Positions 21,966 through 33,308 of a DNA stretch of 64,000 nt are shown one piece after another (the stretch's first letter is position 1; each line of letters starts with the position of its first letter). The notes beneath the pieces were generated by a model, which saw only the letters and a list, made by a program, of their open reading frames with translations, searched no databases and was not told where the DNA came from. Where the stretch lies: assembly GCF_905171775.1 (NCBI RefSeq), contig NC_053491.1:397385338-397449337 (forward strand). The letters are read 5' to 3'. This DNA comes from Rana temporaria (lineage: Eukaryota > Chordata > Amphibia > Anura > Ranidae). Position numbers and translations under genes: made by a program.

Positions 21966-22649
21966 GGGGCAGATCCACATACAATTGCATGGGCGCAGCG
22001 TATGTGAGATACGCTACGCCGCTGTAACTTACTTTTTAAAGCTTTGAATCCAGAAAGAATTTGCGCCGTAAGTTATGGCAGCGTAGTGTATCTCTCGCGG
22101 CGTAACGGCGTATAATTTAAATCGGCGAGTAGGGGCGTGTTTCATTTAAATGAAGCGCGTCCCCGGGCCGAACAAACTGCGCATGCGCCGTCCCTAAATT
22201 TCCCGCCGTGCATTGCGCTAAATGACGTCGCAAGGACATCATTGTTTTGACGTGGACGTAAATTACGTCCAGCCCCATTCACGGACGACTTACGCAAACA
22301 AAAAAAATATATATATTTTCAAATTCGATGCGGGAACGACGACCATACTTAACATTGTGTACGCCACCAAATAGCAGCTTTAACTATACGCCGAAAAAAG
22401 CCGAACGGAAACGACGTAAAAGAATGCGACGGCTAATTTGCATACTCAACTCAGATTACGACGGGAACGCCACCCAGCGGACGCCAAAGAATTGCATCTA
22501 GAATTCGAAGACGTACGCCTGTCGGCTCTAACCAAGATGCCGTTGTATATTGTTTTGAGGATTCAAAACAAAGATACGACGTGGGAAATTTGAAAGTACG
22601 CCGGCGTATCAGTAGATACGCCGGCGTACTTCCTTTGTGGATCTGCCCC
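21966..22649 (+). mobile_element. Harbinger-like MITE ('ggggcagatccac' ends), ACT duplication
   Basis: A 684-bp element; the ends 'ggggcagatccac' and 'gtggatctgcccc' are exact inverted repeats. An exact 3-bp direct repeat ACT flanks it (21963-21965 and 22650-22652). The interior matches 59507-60230 closely ('gggcgcagcgtat', 'gcatgcgccgtccctaaat', 'acggacgacttacgcaaa'). Confidence 0.8.
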
Positions 22650-22652
22650 ACT

Positions 22653-23053
22653 AGGGCCAATTTGAATAGGAGTCTAATCACCCACCAACATGTCTTTGGA
22701 GTGTGTGAAGAGACCGACATAAGCACAGGGAGAACATGCAACCTCCATGCTTCTAAGTGGGACTCAAACAAGGGACCCCAGAGCTGTAAGGCACAAGTTC
22801 TATGCAACTGTGCTACCCACCTTTACAAGGACAATATTTCTATTTATTTAACACAAGAAAATGGTGCAGGCAACATACTGGCCTTACAGGGCCAACAACA
22901 TTCAGAGCCAACATAGTTTTATATACCTTTCAAGGAACAAAATATTTCATCCCACTGTGGAAGATGAATCTAGCCAGGCTTGCCATATCTTGTAAAAAAA
23001 AATTGGTGCACCCCCTGGATATATAGTACTCCCTGTAGAGAGGTATCATAGAG
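22653..23053. other. unassigned intergenic sequence
   Basis: No inverted-repeat ends and no coding similarity recognised; its right part may be degraded 3' sequence of the LINE fragment that follows. Confidence 0.35.
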
Positions 23054-23430
23054 TTACCCAGCCCTTTTCAAAGGGGTATAGAAGGAGCGTTTGGCCTTTT
23101 CCAATGCAATAGGATTGCTTTCCTGACATAAAATAAAACTATGGTAAAGTAGAGTGCGATGAGCTAGAGATGGGACAACCTACTCCATCAAACCAAGGAG
23201 GCAGACCCTAGGTGACATGGGTATAAAAACACTGAGGACCCCAGATATGCAGGAAGTGATCTCCGACAAGAACGCCTGAATCTGTGGACAATTCCCAAAA
23301 ATATATTCAGCATTAGCTGGGGAGAAAAACCATTGCCAACACCCATCAGCGGATGAAGGATATATACGTGCTAGCCAAGCTGCAGTATAGTGGATCTTAT
23401 GTAGGAATTTAAACTGTCCCTAGCAAATAC
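23054..23430 (-). pseudogene. L1-like LINE ORF2 C-terminal fragment
   Basis: Reading on the minus strand gives a long frame with the hallmarks of an L1-type reverse transcriptase C-terminus. It has 'KIHYTAAWLARIYPSSA', then a Trp/Cys-rich turn, then 'YIFGNCPQIQAFLSEI', corresponding to the usual 'CWRC...HIFWSCP.I..FW..V' pattern. One in-frame stop (TAG) interrupts it before the distal part ends at a stop at 23056-23054. The upstream ORF2 is absent. It is a dead fragment of a non-LTR retrotransposon; family assignment is from pattern recognition only. Confidence 0.65.
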
Positions 23431-24451
23431 TAGATGTTTGGAAAGGTGATCCCACATGTCAGCAATGACAATATTTTAACTCCATATACACCAACATTAG
23501 AAGTGAGCAATACTATTAAAAAATTCAGTTAGCATAGAAATATGGAACATGAGAATAGACTACTATCTGGCAGCTCATCGATTGCATATCCTCATTGCCT
23601 GCTGCATTGATTTTCCATGATATCAATTTACTGCCCTGCCACCCATGTGACTGATTAACACAAACAGTTAGGAACTCGTAGAAGAATTCAATTAAATAGA
23701 TGGCCACACTGCCTCAGAATGCTATATAAATGAAGGTTTGAGCTATAAAACTTGGAATCCAGTAGGGTCTTGTCACTTTCTTCTCTGTTATTTAGCAGGA
23801 TGCATACAGTGGAGGGAGTGAACACAGATACTGCTTTGAAGGTACAGGACTACTAGTACCCAGAGGCATATCTAGTGAAAATAGCGCCTATGGCAAGCAC
23901 TGAAACTGCGCCCCTGTCGAAACATTTGAAACCCATCTTTCAGATAACCTTAACAAGAAAACAACTAACAAAACTAGTGATATTTATCATCCCTTGTGAT
24001 ACCTTGGGTAGTGATATATCCTCTTTATGGAGAAATCTGGGGTTTATTAGACCCTTGATCCCTCCTCTGCCCTCCATGGCTAGGTAAATGCAGAACCAAT
24101 ACTGGAAGTGATGAAATCTTCATCACTTAAGGCCTCAGTTTTCACAGAGGAGAGGGAGAAACTGATGTTCCTCCTTTTTTGTGCGCTGCCAATCCGACCA
24201 GATGGAATGGAAGAGCCTGGGAGAACATGGGAGGGCTGTGGCTGAACACAGCAGGGATAGCACTGCCATTGTCCATTAGAAAAGGTGCTGAAAAGGAGAT
24301 CATGCCTATGCTCGGGAGGAGGTAAGAAGAGACCCTCAGACCCTGGTAAGTGCCTTGCTGCCCAGCCACTCAACAGCGCCCCCTTTATATGGCGCCCATG
24401 GCACTTGCTATGGCTGCCATACCCTAGATACGCCACTGCTAGTACCCTATG
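23431..24451. other. unassigned intergenic sequence
   Basis: No repeat ends found. Frames of 118 codons (minus, 24080-24436) and 79 codons (plus) overlap it and the next element, without similarity to known proteins. Confidence 0.35.
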
Positions 24452-24586
24452 CAGAGGTCCCCAAACTATGGCCCTCCAGTTGTTCAGGAACTACAATTCC
24501 CATAATGCCAAGTTATGTCTGTGAATGTCAGAGTTTTACAATACCTCGTGGGAACAGCTGGAGGGTCATAGTTTGAAGATCACTGC
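24452..24586. mobile_element. hAT-type MITE, relative of 2966-3113
   Basis: 'ccccaaactatggccctcc' on the left and 'ggagggtcatagtttgaag' on the right are inverted repeats. The interior 'gttcaggaactacaattccc' matches the 2966 copy. The flanks are only approximately duplicated. Confidence 0.7.
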
Positions 24587-24802
24587 CCAATGGCATAGAA
24601 ATATGTCATCATTTCAGAAGCTACATTGGATGATCTTCTGAATATCCTCAATGACTAATTCCAGACCAAGCTTTTTTTTAAAGTAGTGTTCGATAGAGTG
24701 GGGTTCAATTGGCCATACACTAGAATTAAGGTTGGAATTTTTCATTTTAGGAATGTTCATTTGATTTTCTAATTATTAGTGGGGCCACATCAACATTCAT
24801 TT
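24587..24802. other. unassigned sequence with a 'ggccatacac' fragment
   Basis: 'ttggccatacactagaatta' near 24709 is an end sequence of the MITE type seen at 61411; no second end is visible. Confidence 0.35.
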
Positions 24803-25372
24803 TTGTTTTTTGTAAATTCTTTATTTAGGAAGGAAATACAGAAATACAGAGACACCCACAACGTATATTACAGTGAGCTTAGCATTCCCCCCACCCTCAT
24901 ACATGTAGGGAACAGCACACATAAGGAAGAAACATGTTAATCGAGGGAGCTCATTGTTTTTTTTTTCCAAGGAGCAGGGGTCCTCTGTACTCCGCATGGC
25001 CATTTTTGCGGCATCCGCCCATTTTATTTTAAGAAAAAACAGAATAAATTGAGTTCGAGCCCGGTGACAACCGGCTCTCAGGTCCGACATAGTGAAGATA
25101 AGGGAGATTAAAGTAAGAAAACGAAAGATAGAGGTAGAAAAGAGAAGAGGGAGAGGGGAAAAAGGGGGGGGGGGGGGGGAGTAAGGGAAAATACCAACGT
25201 CCAGTCGCAGTCATCCTAACTGGGGAGCATTTGGGGTCAACCCCCTTTAGGGGGATCGGGCCATCAACCGTCCGTACTCTTTTGAGTAAATGAATTCATG
25301 CCAGTGGAACCATGTTTTGGAGAATTTTTCATTCAGGCCTTTTTCCGTGGCTACCAAGTCCCAACATTCATT
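24803..25372 (-). mobile_element. L1-like LINE 3' end (ORF2 tail and 3' UTR)
   Basis: On the minus strand, 25372-25247 encodes an ORF2-like tail containing 'EKFSKTWFHWHEFIYSKEYG' and ends in a stop. This resembles the last residues of L1-type ORF2. About 420 bp of 3' UTR follows, with pyrimidine-rich and C-rich tracts (G run at 25164-25179 on the plus strand), an AATAAA near 24830 and an A-rich tail. It is 5'-truncated, the usual result of target-primed reverse transcription. No target duplication was identified. Confidence 0.6.
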
Positions 25373-26039
25373 TTTTAACAGTGATGAGAAAAACAAAGAA
25401 CAGGATGGAAAAAAATTCTCAAGCTAATTCCTAACAGTAAAAATGGTTTTGGTTCAGGAAATTCATTCCAGAATTGAATATTACATTTTGAAGGACTTTT
25501 AAGTGACACTTGTCAAGCCATCAAATGTACACTCTACTAGTATATGGCCAGCTTTGGAGTTAGAACCTGAGATGAGGTTTATCCCAATCTCCTCTGTGGT
25601 CATCAGAAGAATATCTCAAATAGGGGCTGGGAAATAGGGACAAAGACAGCACTAAAAACCTGAGAAAGGTCCTAACCCTTCCCCCAACAATCATACTTAC
25701 CAAGGTGGAACTCCAACTACTGAGCAACCAAAGCCCCGGTCTTCAGTGTCTATGAATGTTTATAATGCAAGATGAAAAAGTAGAATTTCACTCTAGGTTG
25801 CATAACTATTTTAGGACTGGCTGATCAAAATCAAAATGAGGTGGTTGCATATTATTAGATAAAGCCTTGATTCTTGTTTTTATTTGCAATCCTTTTTTTT
25901 TTTGTGAAGGTTTTTTGTTGACATACAAAGAAAAAGAGCTGCTGCTCCAGGTGTAGGATGATAACCTGAGGTGGAATATCTCGTAGAGTGCCGGCCCCGG
26001 CCCGGCTCCGTGGGAAACTTGTAAGAAAAGAAATGGCTG
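25373..26039. other. unassigned intergenic sequence
   Basis: AT-rich, with no repeat ends or gene signal recognised. Confidence 0.35.
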
Positions 26040-26160
26040 CACATCCAGGAATTCCGATGGCCTTTTATTGTTCAAAGTGATAACACCAAAGACGCCAACA
26101 GGAGGTCGCGTAGACGCGTTTCACACAAACATCTTGCGCTTAATCATTATTATTTGTTGA
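26040..26160 (+). repeat. repeat tail with 'gacgcgtttcac' motif
   Basis: 'ccttttattgttcaaagtga' followed by 'gtagacgcgtttcacacaaa' and 'cgcttaatca' resembles the arrangement near 58620-58720 ('cttttaattaaaatcgat ... gaacgtttcgcac ... tgcttagtcatag'). This suggests a shared tail of an unnamed retroelement-like repeat. Confidence 0.4.
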
Positions 26161-26405
26161 CATGCTTCCAGTTTAAAACATAGTTATTAATTTTATTTTA
26201 AATAAACAGAAGACAAAAGACAGCTGAGTACAAAAATGGTGTTTAATATCCAAGGGTTTTTAAATAACTAATATTCAGCCAATCACAATGACACAGAATT
26301 GCAATTAATTTAGAATACAAATAAATTAAACTTTTAAATATTACCTTTTCTTTCAGTGCAAGATATACATTAAAGTTACCATTTCTACAAAGTGACTGGT
26401 TTGTT

Positions 26406-26436
<31 letters not shown>

Positions 26437-27605
26437 GAAACAGATCAGAAGAACATTTTGCTGCTAATACCTGGGGCAGAAGAATATGATAAAACGGAAA
26501 GTGTGGGTTGGACTAACAAAAAAAATAAAATTTTGTAACCAGGGTTGCAGGAAGCTTTAATGACTTTTTTCAGAGTACATTTGGGGACTTAACTGGACAG
26601 CAGCCATAAGGTTCTTTCTCTAACCTCAACTGTATTGTTGGGTTTTATTGCATCTAGGTACTACCTTCCAGGTATGGAACAAACCTTTACAATCCGTATA
26701 TCTTCAACCCCCCCCACTGTCATTCACTGAATCACCTAGCATCAAGCCCAAGCACCATAACGTCCATATTCCTTATGGTGGCATCTGCTCAACTTCTTTC
26801 TTACTTTACACTCCAAAAAACAATTACATGCGTACTTTCCTTTTATACACCTTTTGTGATTTTCAGGGAAGCAAACATTCAGTTGGTAAATTATATTAAT
26901 TACCAAGGTTGCCTTAATCCATTTCACAGATTGTTGAAGTTTTTGCTCCAGCTGAAACCTGATTGTAGACACAATGTAATGCCACCTGTGAACAATCCAT
27001 ACTGAACAGGGCTGTTGGCTACTGAAGCTTTTTGATGTTGGCACATCAGACATGCCAAAATCTATGCATACGTGAAGTAGAGCAATACAGATAATAAATT
27101 GTATTTACAAAGTTGATTATTTTGCTGTTCTGGCCCTTCAAATCAGCATAGCCAATTATATTGAAAAAGTGGATTTGCCCTTTAAAGCCTTTAAGAGGGT
27201 CGTTCTACTCACACTCCAAGTTCTAATATCTCTTGAAGAGTACAGCAGCAAGACCCTTTCACCTGGGTTTTCAGCTTCACCAAACTGCCATGTCCATTAT
27301 ATATCTTCTTCTTGGATGGTATTTTATTTTATACTGTTAAGAATCTAGCAGGAGTGCCAAGATTCCTCTAGCTACTGCAGAATAAGACTCTATGGCAGGT
27401 AAAGATATAACAAACTATAATGCTAAAATCTCACCAATGTAGTCCTTGAGAGATGTAAAATGCTAGTAGATGATTCCAACCACAAGAGTACAACCAGATA
27501 CAGCAACTAAAATATATCTTTTGTATCACTAAACAATGTTTTAATAAAACACTTTTTTGCAAAAACATTTGCATTTTAGACCATATCTTCAATAAATACT
27601 ATTTG
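26161..27605. other. apparently unique AT-rich sequence with poly-A
   Basis: A 26-base A run lies at 26411-26436. The rest lacks repeat ends. Small frames on both strands near 26.7-27.0 kb have no recognisable similarity. Low repeat content makes this a possible conserved non-coding region. Confidence 0.35.
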
Positions 27606-27608
27606 TTA

Positions 27609-27980
27609 TGCCCTGTACACACGATCGGTTCATCCGATGAAAACGGTCTGATGGATTTTTTCATCAGATATCCGATGAAGCTGACTTTCATCAGTCGTGC
27701 CTACACACCATCAGTTAAAAAACCGATCGTGTCAGAACGCGGTGATGTAAAACACAACGACGTGCTGAGAAAAATTAAGTTCAATGCTTCCGAGCATGCG
27801 TCGACTTGATTCTGAGCATGCGTAAATTTTTAACCAATGGATTTCCCCACAGACGATCGCTTTTTTCTATCGTTTTTTTAACCATCAGATAATTTTAAAA
27901 CAATTTTTTTCCCCCGATGGATAAAAAAACGATGGGGCCCACACACGAACGGTTCGACGAACCGATCATGTGTACGCGCT
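27609..27980. mobile_element. Harbinger-like MITE ('cacacgatcggttcatc' type)
   Basis: The left end 'tgccctgtacacacgatcgg' is preceded by TTA (27606-27608). The right side reads 'ccgatcatgtgtacgcgct', a decayed inverse. The interior closely matches 40115-40481: 'gtcagaacgcggtga', 'acaacgacgtgctgagaaa', 'gcatgcgtcgacttgattct'. The right target site has decayed. Confidence 0.7.
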
Positions 27981-29652
27981 GAGAACACAACCATTTTGTC
28001 AGTTGTATTTCTATGTAGGAGAACTCCTCCTAATAGCATATCATGAACTGTGAAGTTATATTTGTCAATGCTCGGTGCATTTCAGCAATTGTGTAAGAGC
28101 TGGGTAATAGAACTAGTGACATACACAACATTTTATTTTTTCATAATGCAGACAACTGTGGCAATAGTAATCATTTATATGGTACCACACGTCAGCAGGT
28201 CACATAGGAGACTGCTGCGGTTCTGTCTCCTGACTTCTAAAATGGTCTACTGGCTCTAAAATGTGGCTGTCTGGCTTCCAAATGCTGCAATCGTTTGTCC
28301 ATCCTTTATAAAAACGTTTCATTCACTGCATTATATACGAAAGTATGACCTGGCAGTTCATTAGGAACTACAAGCCAACATCCACAAAAGATATTACTAT
28401 ATGTAGTTTATTTATTCCCAGAACGTTGCATGAATGAATGATGCGGCTGTGTGGGCAGAGCACCACAAATAGTGATAGCGGGTACAGGGAGAAGATCCCA
28501 TGCCTGCTGTCAAAAAAAGGGCTCGGATCTGGGAGCTGCTGCAGGAATGGGAACATGTTACATGTTCCGCCTCAAAAACGGGAGGAACATGTAATATGTT
28601 CCCAAAGGTGAACTTATCCTTTAAATGTCACTGGTTGGATTACTTTATTACATTCAAAACCTAACCTAACTAATGTTTTTGCATAGTCTGTCCCAAGAGG
28701 CAAGCTTTCCCTAAAAACTAGTTAATTACACTTCTACATGTCCAGAAACAACATAGGCTAAACGCATTGTTTTATCTTATGTTCCCTTTTAATGTTTTAG
28801 CTAATTTTGTACATTAGAGTTTTCAATATCATAAACTATGACACTGAGCTTCTCCTAGAGTGCTGTAACTGCTGAAGCTCAGAACGCACTTGGCATGAAT
28901 AAACTACAGGGATATAGCACAGATTTGGGTAATGTAATAATATATTGACAGTCCTTTAACGAACGTTCACAAAACACGATGCGCTTCAAGATTGAAGAGG
29001 ATGGATCTCTTTCAATTACTATTACAGCCAATCCAGTTCTCTCTTATAGGTCTCCAAGGTATGAAGGAACTCAAGATTTGAGTTGTTCTTTCATACACTT
29101 TTAGTCAAGAGGACCAATGTTCTGAATGTTCGCCATTGCTGCAGAGACAATCTCTAATATACCTTTAATTTCATTATACTTTATCTACCAGCAAAATAAA
29201 AGTATGATGTTTCCCCCTGTGGAGGTTTCCTACTCATCCTTTGACTCCCAAACACTGGCATTATTAGACATGCTGGAACCTGCTTCCCTGCAGTGACTAT
29301 GACCTCAGACACACGTCATGTCTTTGGAATGGACAGGAGAAAACATTAGGTGGGAAAGAACTCGGTAATGTAGACCACATAAATCTCATATCATGAACAA
29401 AACAGCTGTTCCTATAATGCCTGGCATACTAGAGTGGGAGGATAAAACCTATTATTTATGACTGGACAACTTCTTTTCTTCTGTGCCCACTACGAAACTA
29501 TAAATAAGGCATCAAACAAGTCTACTGGGGTTGGAGCCAAAAACGCCAAGACTGCTGAAACTTGTGATGCACTTTAAGGGCGATAAAGATGTGAGTAGTT
29601 TACATAATGAATATTGGGAAGGAGCATAGAATGAGAATCTAGTTGGGAAGCC
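27981..29652. other. unassigned, mostly unique intergenic sequence
   Basis: A short inverted pair 'gggaacatgttacatgttcc' and 'ggaacatgtaatatgttccc' lies at 28550-28610. No other structure or gene signal was seen. Confidence 0.35.
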
Positions 29653-30178
29653 TTAAAGCGGGAGTTCACCCATTTGTTAAATTTTTTTTTTCTCCCCTTA
29701 GATTCCTGCTCGTTCGGTCTAGGGGAATCGGCTATTTGTATTAAAATATGAGCAGTACTCACCCGTTTTCGAGCTGCATCTTCTTCCGTCGCTTCCGGGT
29801 ATGGGTCTTCGGAAGCGGGCGTTCCTTCTTGATTGACAGTCTTCCGAGAGGCTTCCGACGGTCGCATCCATCGCGTCACTCGTAGCCGAAAGAAGCCGAA
29901 CGTCGGTGCGGCTCTATACTGCGCCTGCGCACCGACGTTCGGCTTCTTTCGGAAAATCGTGACGCGATGGATGCGACCGTCGGAAGCCTCTCGGAAGCCT
30001 GTCAATCAAGAAGGAACGCCCATTCCCGCAGCCCATACCCGGAAGCGACGGAGAGGATGCATCTCGTAAACGGGTAAGTACTGCACATATTTTAATACAA
30101 ATAGCCGATTCCCCTAGAGAAAACGAGCAGGAATCTAAGGGGAAAAAGTGCCCTCTAAGGGTGAACCCCCGCTTTAAG
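29653..30178. mobile_element. long foldback element, copy 3
   Basis: The arms 'aaagcgggagttcaccc' and 'gggtgaacccccgcttt' bound a 526-bp hairpin with long matching arms, including 'cgcttccgggtatgggt' and 'gccgaacgtcggtgcg' on the left with inverses on the right. The centre is near 29920. Frames of 143, 90 and 78 codons run through both arms in mirrored order and are by-products. Confidence 0.8.
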
Positions 30179-30627
30179 CTGGCCATACAGAGTTAGGTTC
30201 TTTTTTCGTTCAGAGGGCTAAATGAAAACATTGAATAGATGCTTCCATCCACACAAACAAAGGTGGATGGCAGAATCCCTCCTGCCAGGATATTGTACTC
30301 TGACAACAGAACTCGCTACTGTCAAAATACACTGATCAGCAACACGTTTTTCAGCACATCCCTTTGACAGAAGTCAAACAACCGACTTTTGTTGAGCAAG
30401 GGCGGCCAAACACTGAACAAAATCCATCTGGTCCCTGCTGAACACAGTCTAAAAATCCAGGAAGGAATTACAAAAGTAAAAAAACTGCCTTTGAAACACA
30501 GGGAAATTTATATACAGAGTTGGACTTATCTTCAGGGAAAATTTGACAGGGGAGCTTTTAAAAAAAAAAAAGGATTAAAGTGTTTGTAATCCCTAAATAG
30601 ATTTTTTTTTTAAATGCGTTTGGCCCC
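30179..30627. repeat. 'ctggccatacagagttagg' MITE fragment and flank
   Basis: The left end resembles the 'tgctggccatacac' family (61411-61733), but the right end is not found. The rest is A-rich and unassigned. Confidence 0.35.
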
Positions 30628-30888
30628 ATGCCTCACTGTATACAGTTTTCTTGAACACATTTTTGTGAACGTATTGCAAAGTTTATATTCTGGAGATCCT
30701 GCCAGTAACAGAGCCTCCAGTGTCTGGCTGACAACACTAGGCTATTGCCCTAAAATTAGGCAGCAGTGTTTAATAATCTGCTGTACAAGCTCCTTCCATT
30801 GGCTGTATGGCTGCCTAGTGGGCCAATCAGATGGCCAACTGGAGAAGTGCACATGGCAGGCTATTAAGCTGTATACAGTGAGGTGCAT
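30628..30888. mobile_element. palindromic element ('atgcctcactgtatacag' ends)
   Basis: 'atgcctcactgtatacag' is mirrored by 'ctgtatacagtgaggtgcat', with partial pairing in the 220-bp interior. It lies just beyond the candidate TGFA polyadenylation cluster. Confidence 0.55.
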
Positions 30889-30925
30889 ATTTTATTTTAT
30901 TTCATTAAATTGTACATTTTATTGA
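30889..30925 (-). promoter_or_regulatory. candidate TGFA polyadenylation signal cluster
   Basis: Three TTTATT hexamers on the plus strand (30891-30896, 30896-30901, 30918-30923) read AATAAA on the minus strand. Scanning left from the stop codon by eye, I saw no earlier consensus AATAAA. A 3' UTR of about 2.4 kb would result, of the same order as mammalian TGFA. No transcript evidence; the real site may be elsewhere. Confidence 0.3.
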
Positions 30926-33300
30926 ATTTTGTTTAAACAAACTATACAGCACAACTATTTATAAAATGTCCACTCTGTATTCCCTGATGTTTTTACTCCA
31001 CATTTCTTTAGCTATGACACTTCTATCACCTGCAAAGCAAATTACATGAAAGTATTTTGCCCCTTTTGTATTTTTTTCTTTATAGATTAAACGGTCTCTC
31101 TACTGCAAACTGATATTTTTCTGGGTCCTACGTTTCCTGTTCCTGTAGTACAAGTCATTTAATATGAAGCTATGTTCACAAAGATAAAGCATATATTTTG
31201 CCAAGGGTCATTATTTCAGCCTTACAATTGTATTATTTTTAACTTTGAATGGCTCCTGTAGTTGAAAATATTAATTGCTATAGCAAATAATTGTTCTAGC
31301 TTAGACGGGAGGATGAGGAATTATATGCCACCGGTGATTCAAATGTCATAAATTATTACTAAACAATTAAACATCAAAGATATACTTAACTGAATAATAC
31401 AAGTTTTCCCATATAAGATAGATGCCATCAATGATGCCTTATAAAATAATGAGGCTTAAAAAAAATTACAAAGTACTGTTATTTTTTTTTACCAAAAAAG
31501 TGGTCAGCTTTTTTTCAGACATTCGTGGCCTTTCTGGTTGCTGGAGAAATGCTGCGTCTCCTCTCAGGCCTTGCAAGTGGCTTTCCAATTACAGCTTGGT
31601 GACACTATACTATGGCAAAACATAAGTCATGATGGGTATTGGAACACTTATGTATGTCTTCCATTACCCTTCAATGATTATGTGATGTCCCAGTAGTGGG
31701 AAATCGATGGCTCTTAACAAGAAAATACTGCATCTCACAAGAATCTGGATGCTGGTGGAGCAATGTCATACAGGGAAAACAGTGCTGTAAGGGACCAACA
31801 CACACAACAGGCAGAGGAGGAAACTGGGGGGCAGGAGGAGTAACACATAGTACATTTTATGTTGGTTTCTGTATCAGTATGTTTCTTTCTTTATAATAGA
31901 ACAATACAAGGAGCAGTTTAAACTATAGGTGCATAGGCTAGGCACCAAAAGACAATTTCCTAACTGGACCTCAGCAAGTAGGTGGGCCGGTTTTTAATTG
32001 TATAGGTGGCATTACCTGGTTAATGCTTGGGAAACACTGATGTAGTAGAAGAGGTGGGTACTGACACAAATTTTTTAAGTGTGTCAGGCAGAGGCCTAAA
32101 TATTATTTGCTTTTGACATTTTCTCTTTCATGACACTGCTTTTCCATTTTTCGAAGATTCTACCCTAGGATTTAGAAAATGTGCATTTTAGTAGCATGCT
32201 TCCAGAGCATGAATATTGTTTGACCGCTAATATGTTTAAGCTGTGGACAGGTTAACTTCTACCAGTGAACTGGCTCACCTGGATTCTGAAGAAAGTATAT
32301 GAATATTACAGACAATAAAAATGGCGAGTTTAGAGAGAAGTTTGTAGTGGGATCACCACCCAAAACCCAGCAATCTGCATGGAATCAAGCAATGAAGCAT
32401 CGAGATGGAAAAACATCCACAAGTCCACAATGTCCATACTGCAATCAAAAGCCTTTTAGTGTGTGACAATCCAATCCAAAGCCGTGAATAACACATGCTG
32501 CAGGAGACCAGATGACGAACTTAGAAAAAGATGGAGGTACATTGGGTAGACTCGGCGTGACTGGTTATTTCCAAAACAGAACTAGTTTTTAAAGCCTTCC
32601 ATAAGTTTAGCTAGAACTGTAAATATGACCAGGTTAAAAGGTTGTACGAGAAGTTAATACTAATGCACTGTATAGGTAATTTGAGTTTAAAGACATAAAA
32701 ATAACTTTCTGCTCTTCAAACACTTAACTCAAAATGGATTTTCTACTCCTGTGGATATCACCAGGCTGTCCCTAGATATATATCTATGTATACTGAAATG
32801 CCAGCAGCATGGTATATTAAAGAATGGTCCATGTAAAGCAACACTTTTGCAGTCTTTTTGAAGAATATAAAATATGAATTTTCTGCCCATCTTGCCAATA
32901 GGTAGGCCTATACGGCAATGACTCGCAATGTTTTCAAGGCCTATCTGACAGATGGATCGTTAAAAGAACAATCAAACCCAAAGTAGACCCTTTTGTAACA
33001 AAAATAAACTCAACACTTATAGGGTCAGTCCATCCACCGCTGGTAGCGCTCCGTGATCCACCCAGACTACTTAGAATCCAATTACGTCTCAATTTCCAGT
33101 GTGAAGTGAGCTCCTCCTAGGATCACTGCTTCACATTGTGCAGGGACGTTGGGTAAAGAGTTCCCATGAGTCATCATAGAGCCCAACATATGTCCGGTTA
33201 CAATAATGCGTCCCAGCTGTAGTCTGAGAATTGAGTTGAACAGGCTGGATCAGTAATGTTCTGTAGCCAAGAAGTTGCCTTTGGACTCTTGCAATCTCTT
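30926..33300 (-). other. TGFA: presumed TGFA 3' UTR
   Basis: This segment follows the TGFA stop codon at 33301. Unlike most of the window it lacks recognisable MITE ends, palindromes and tandem repeats, as expected for transcribed sequence in the terminal exon. Its left limit is uncertain (see 30889-30925). Frames within it are short and unrecognised. Confidence 0.5.
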
Positions 33301-33308
33301 TCAGACCA
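33301..33308 (-). CDS. TGFA: TGFA terminal exon coding end (Val-Val-stop)
   Basis: On the minus strand the acceptor 'ttgctttttag' is followed by TGGTCTGA. Exon 5 contributes the first G, giving GTG GTC TGA (Val, Val, stop), the same C-terminus as human TGF-alpha. Only 8 coding bases lie in this exon; the rest is 3' UTR running left. C-terminal valines of proTGF-alpha are known to matter for trafficking to the cell surface through PDZ-type partners, so their conservation supports the call. A larger minus frame over this site (33131-33319) is in another frame and is not used. Confidence 0.88.

Noticed and set aside
29574..30186. Overlapping frames of 143, 90 and 78 codons on both strands
   Set aside because: They run through the two arms of a foldback element in mirrored order, with repeated Arg/Pro-rich text; this is palindrome translation, not a protein.
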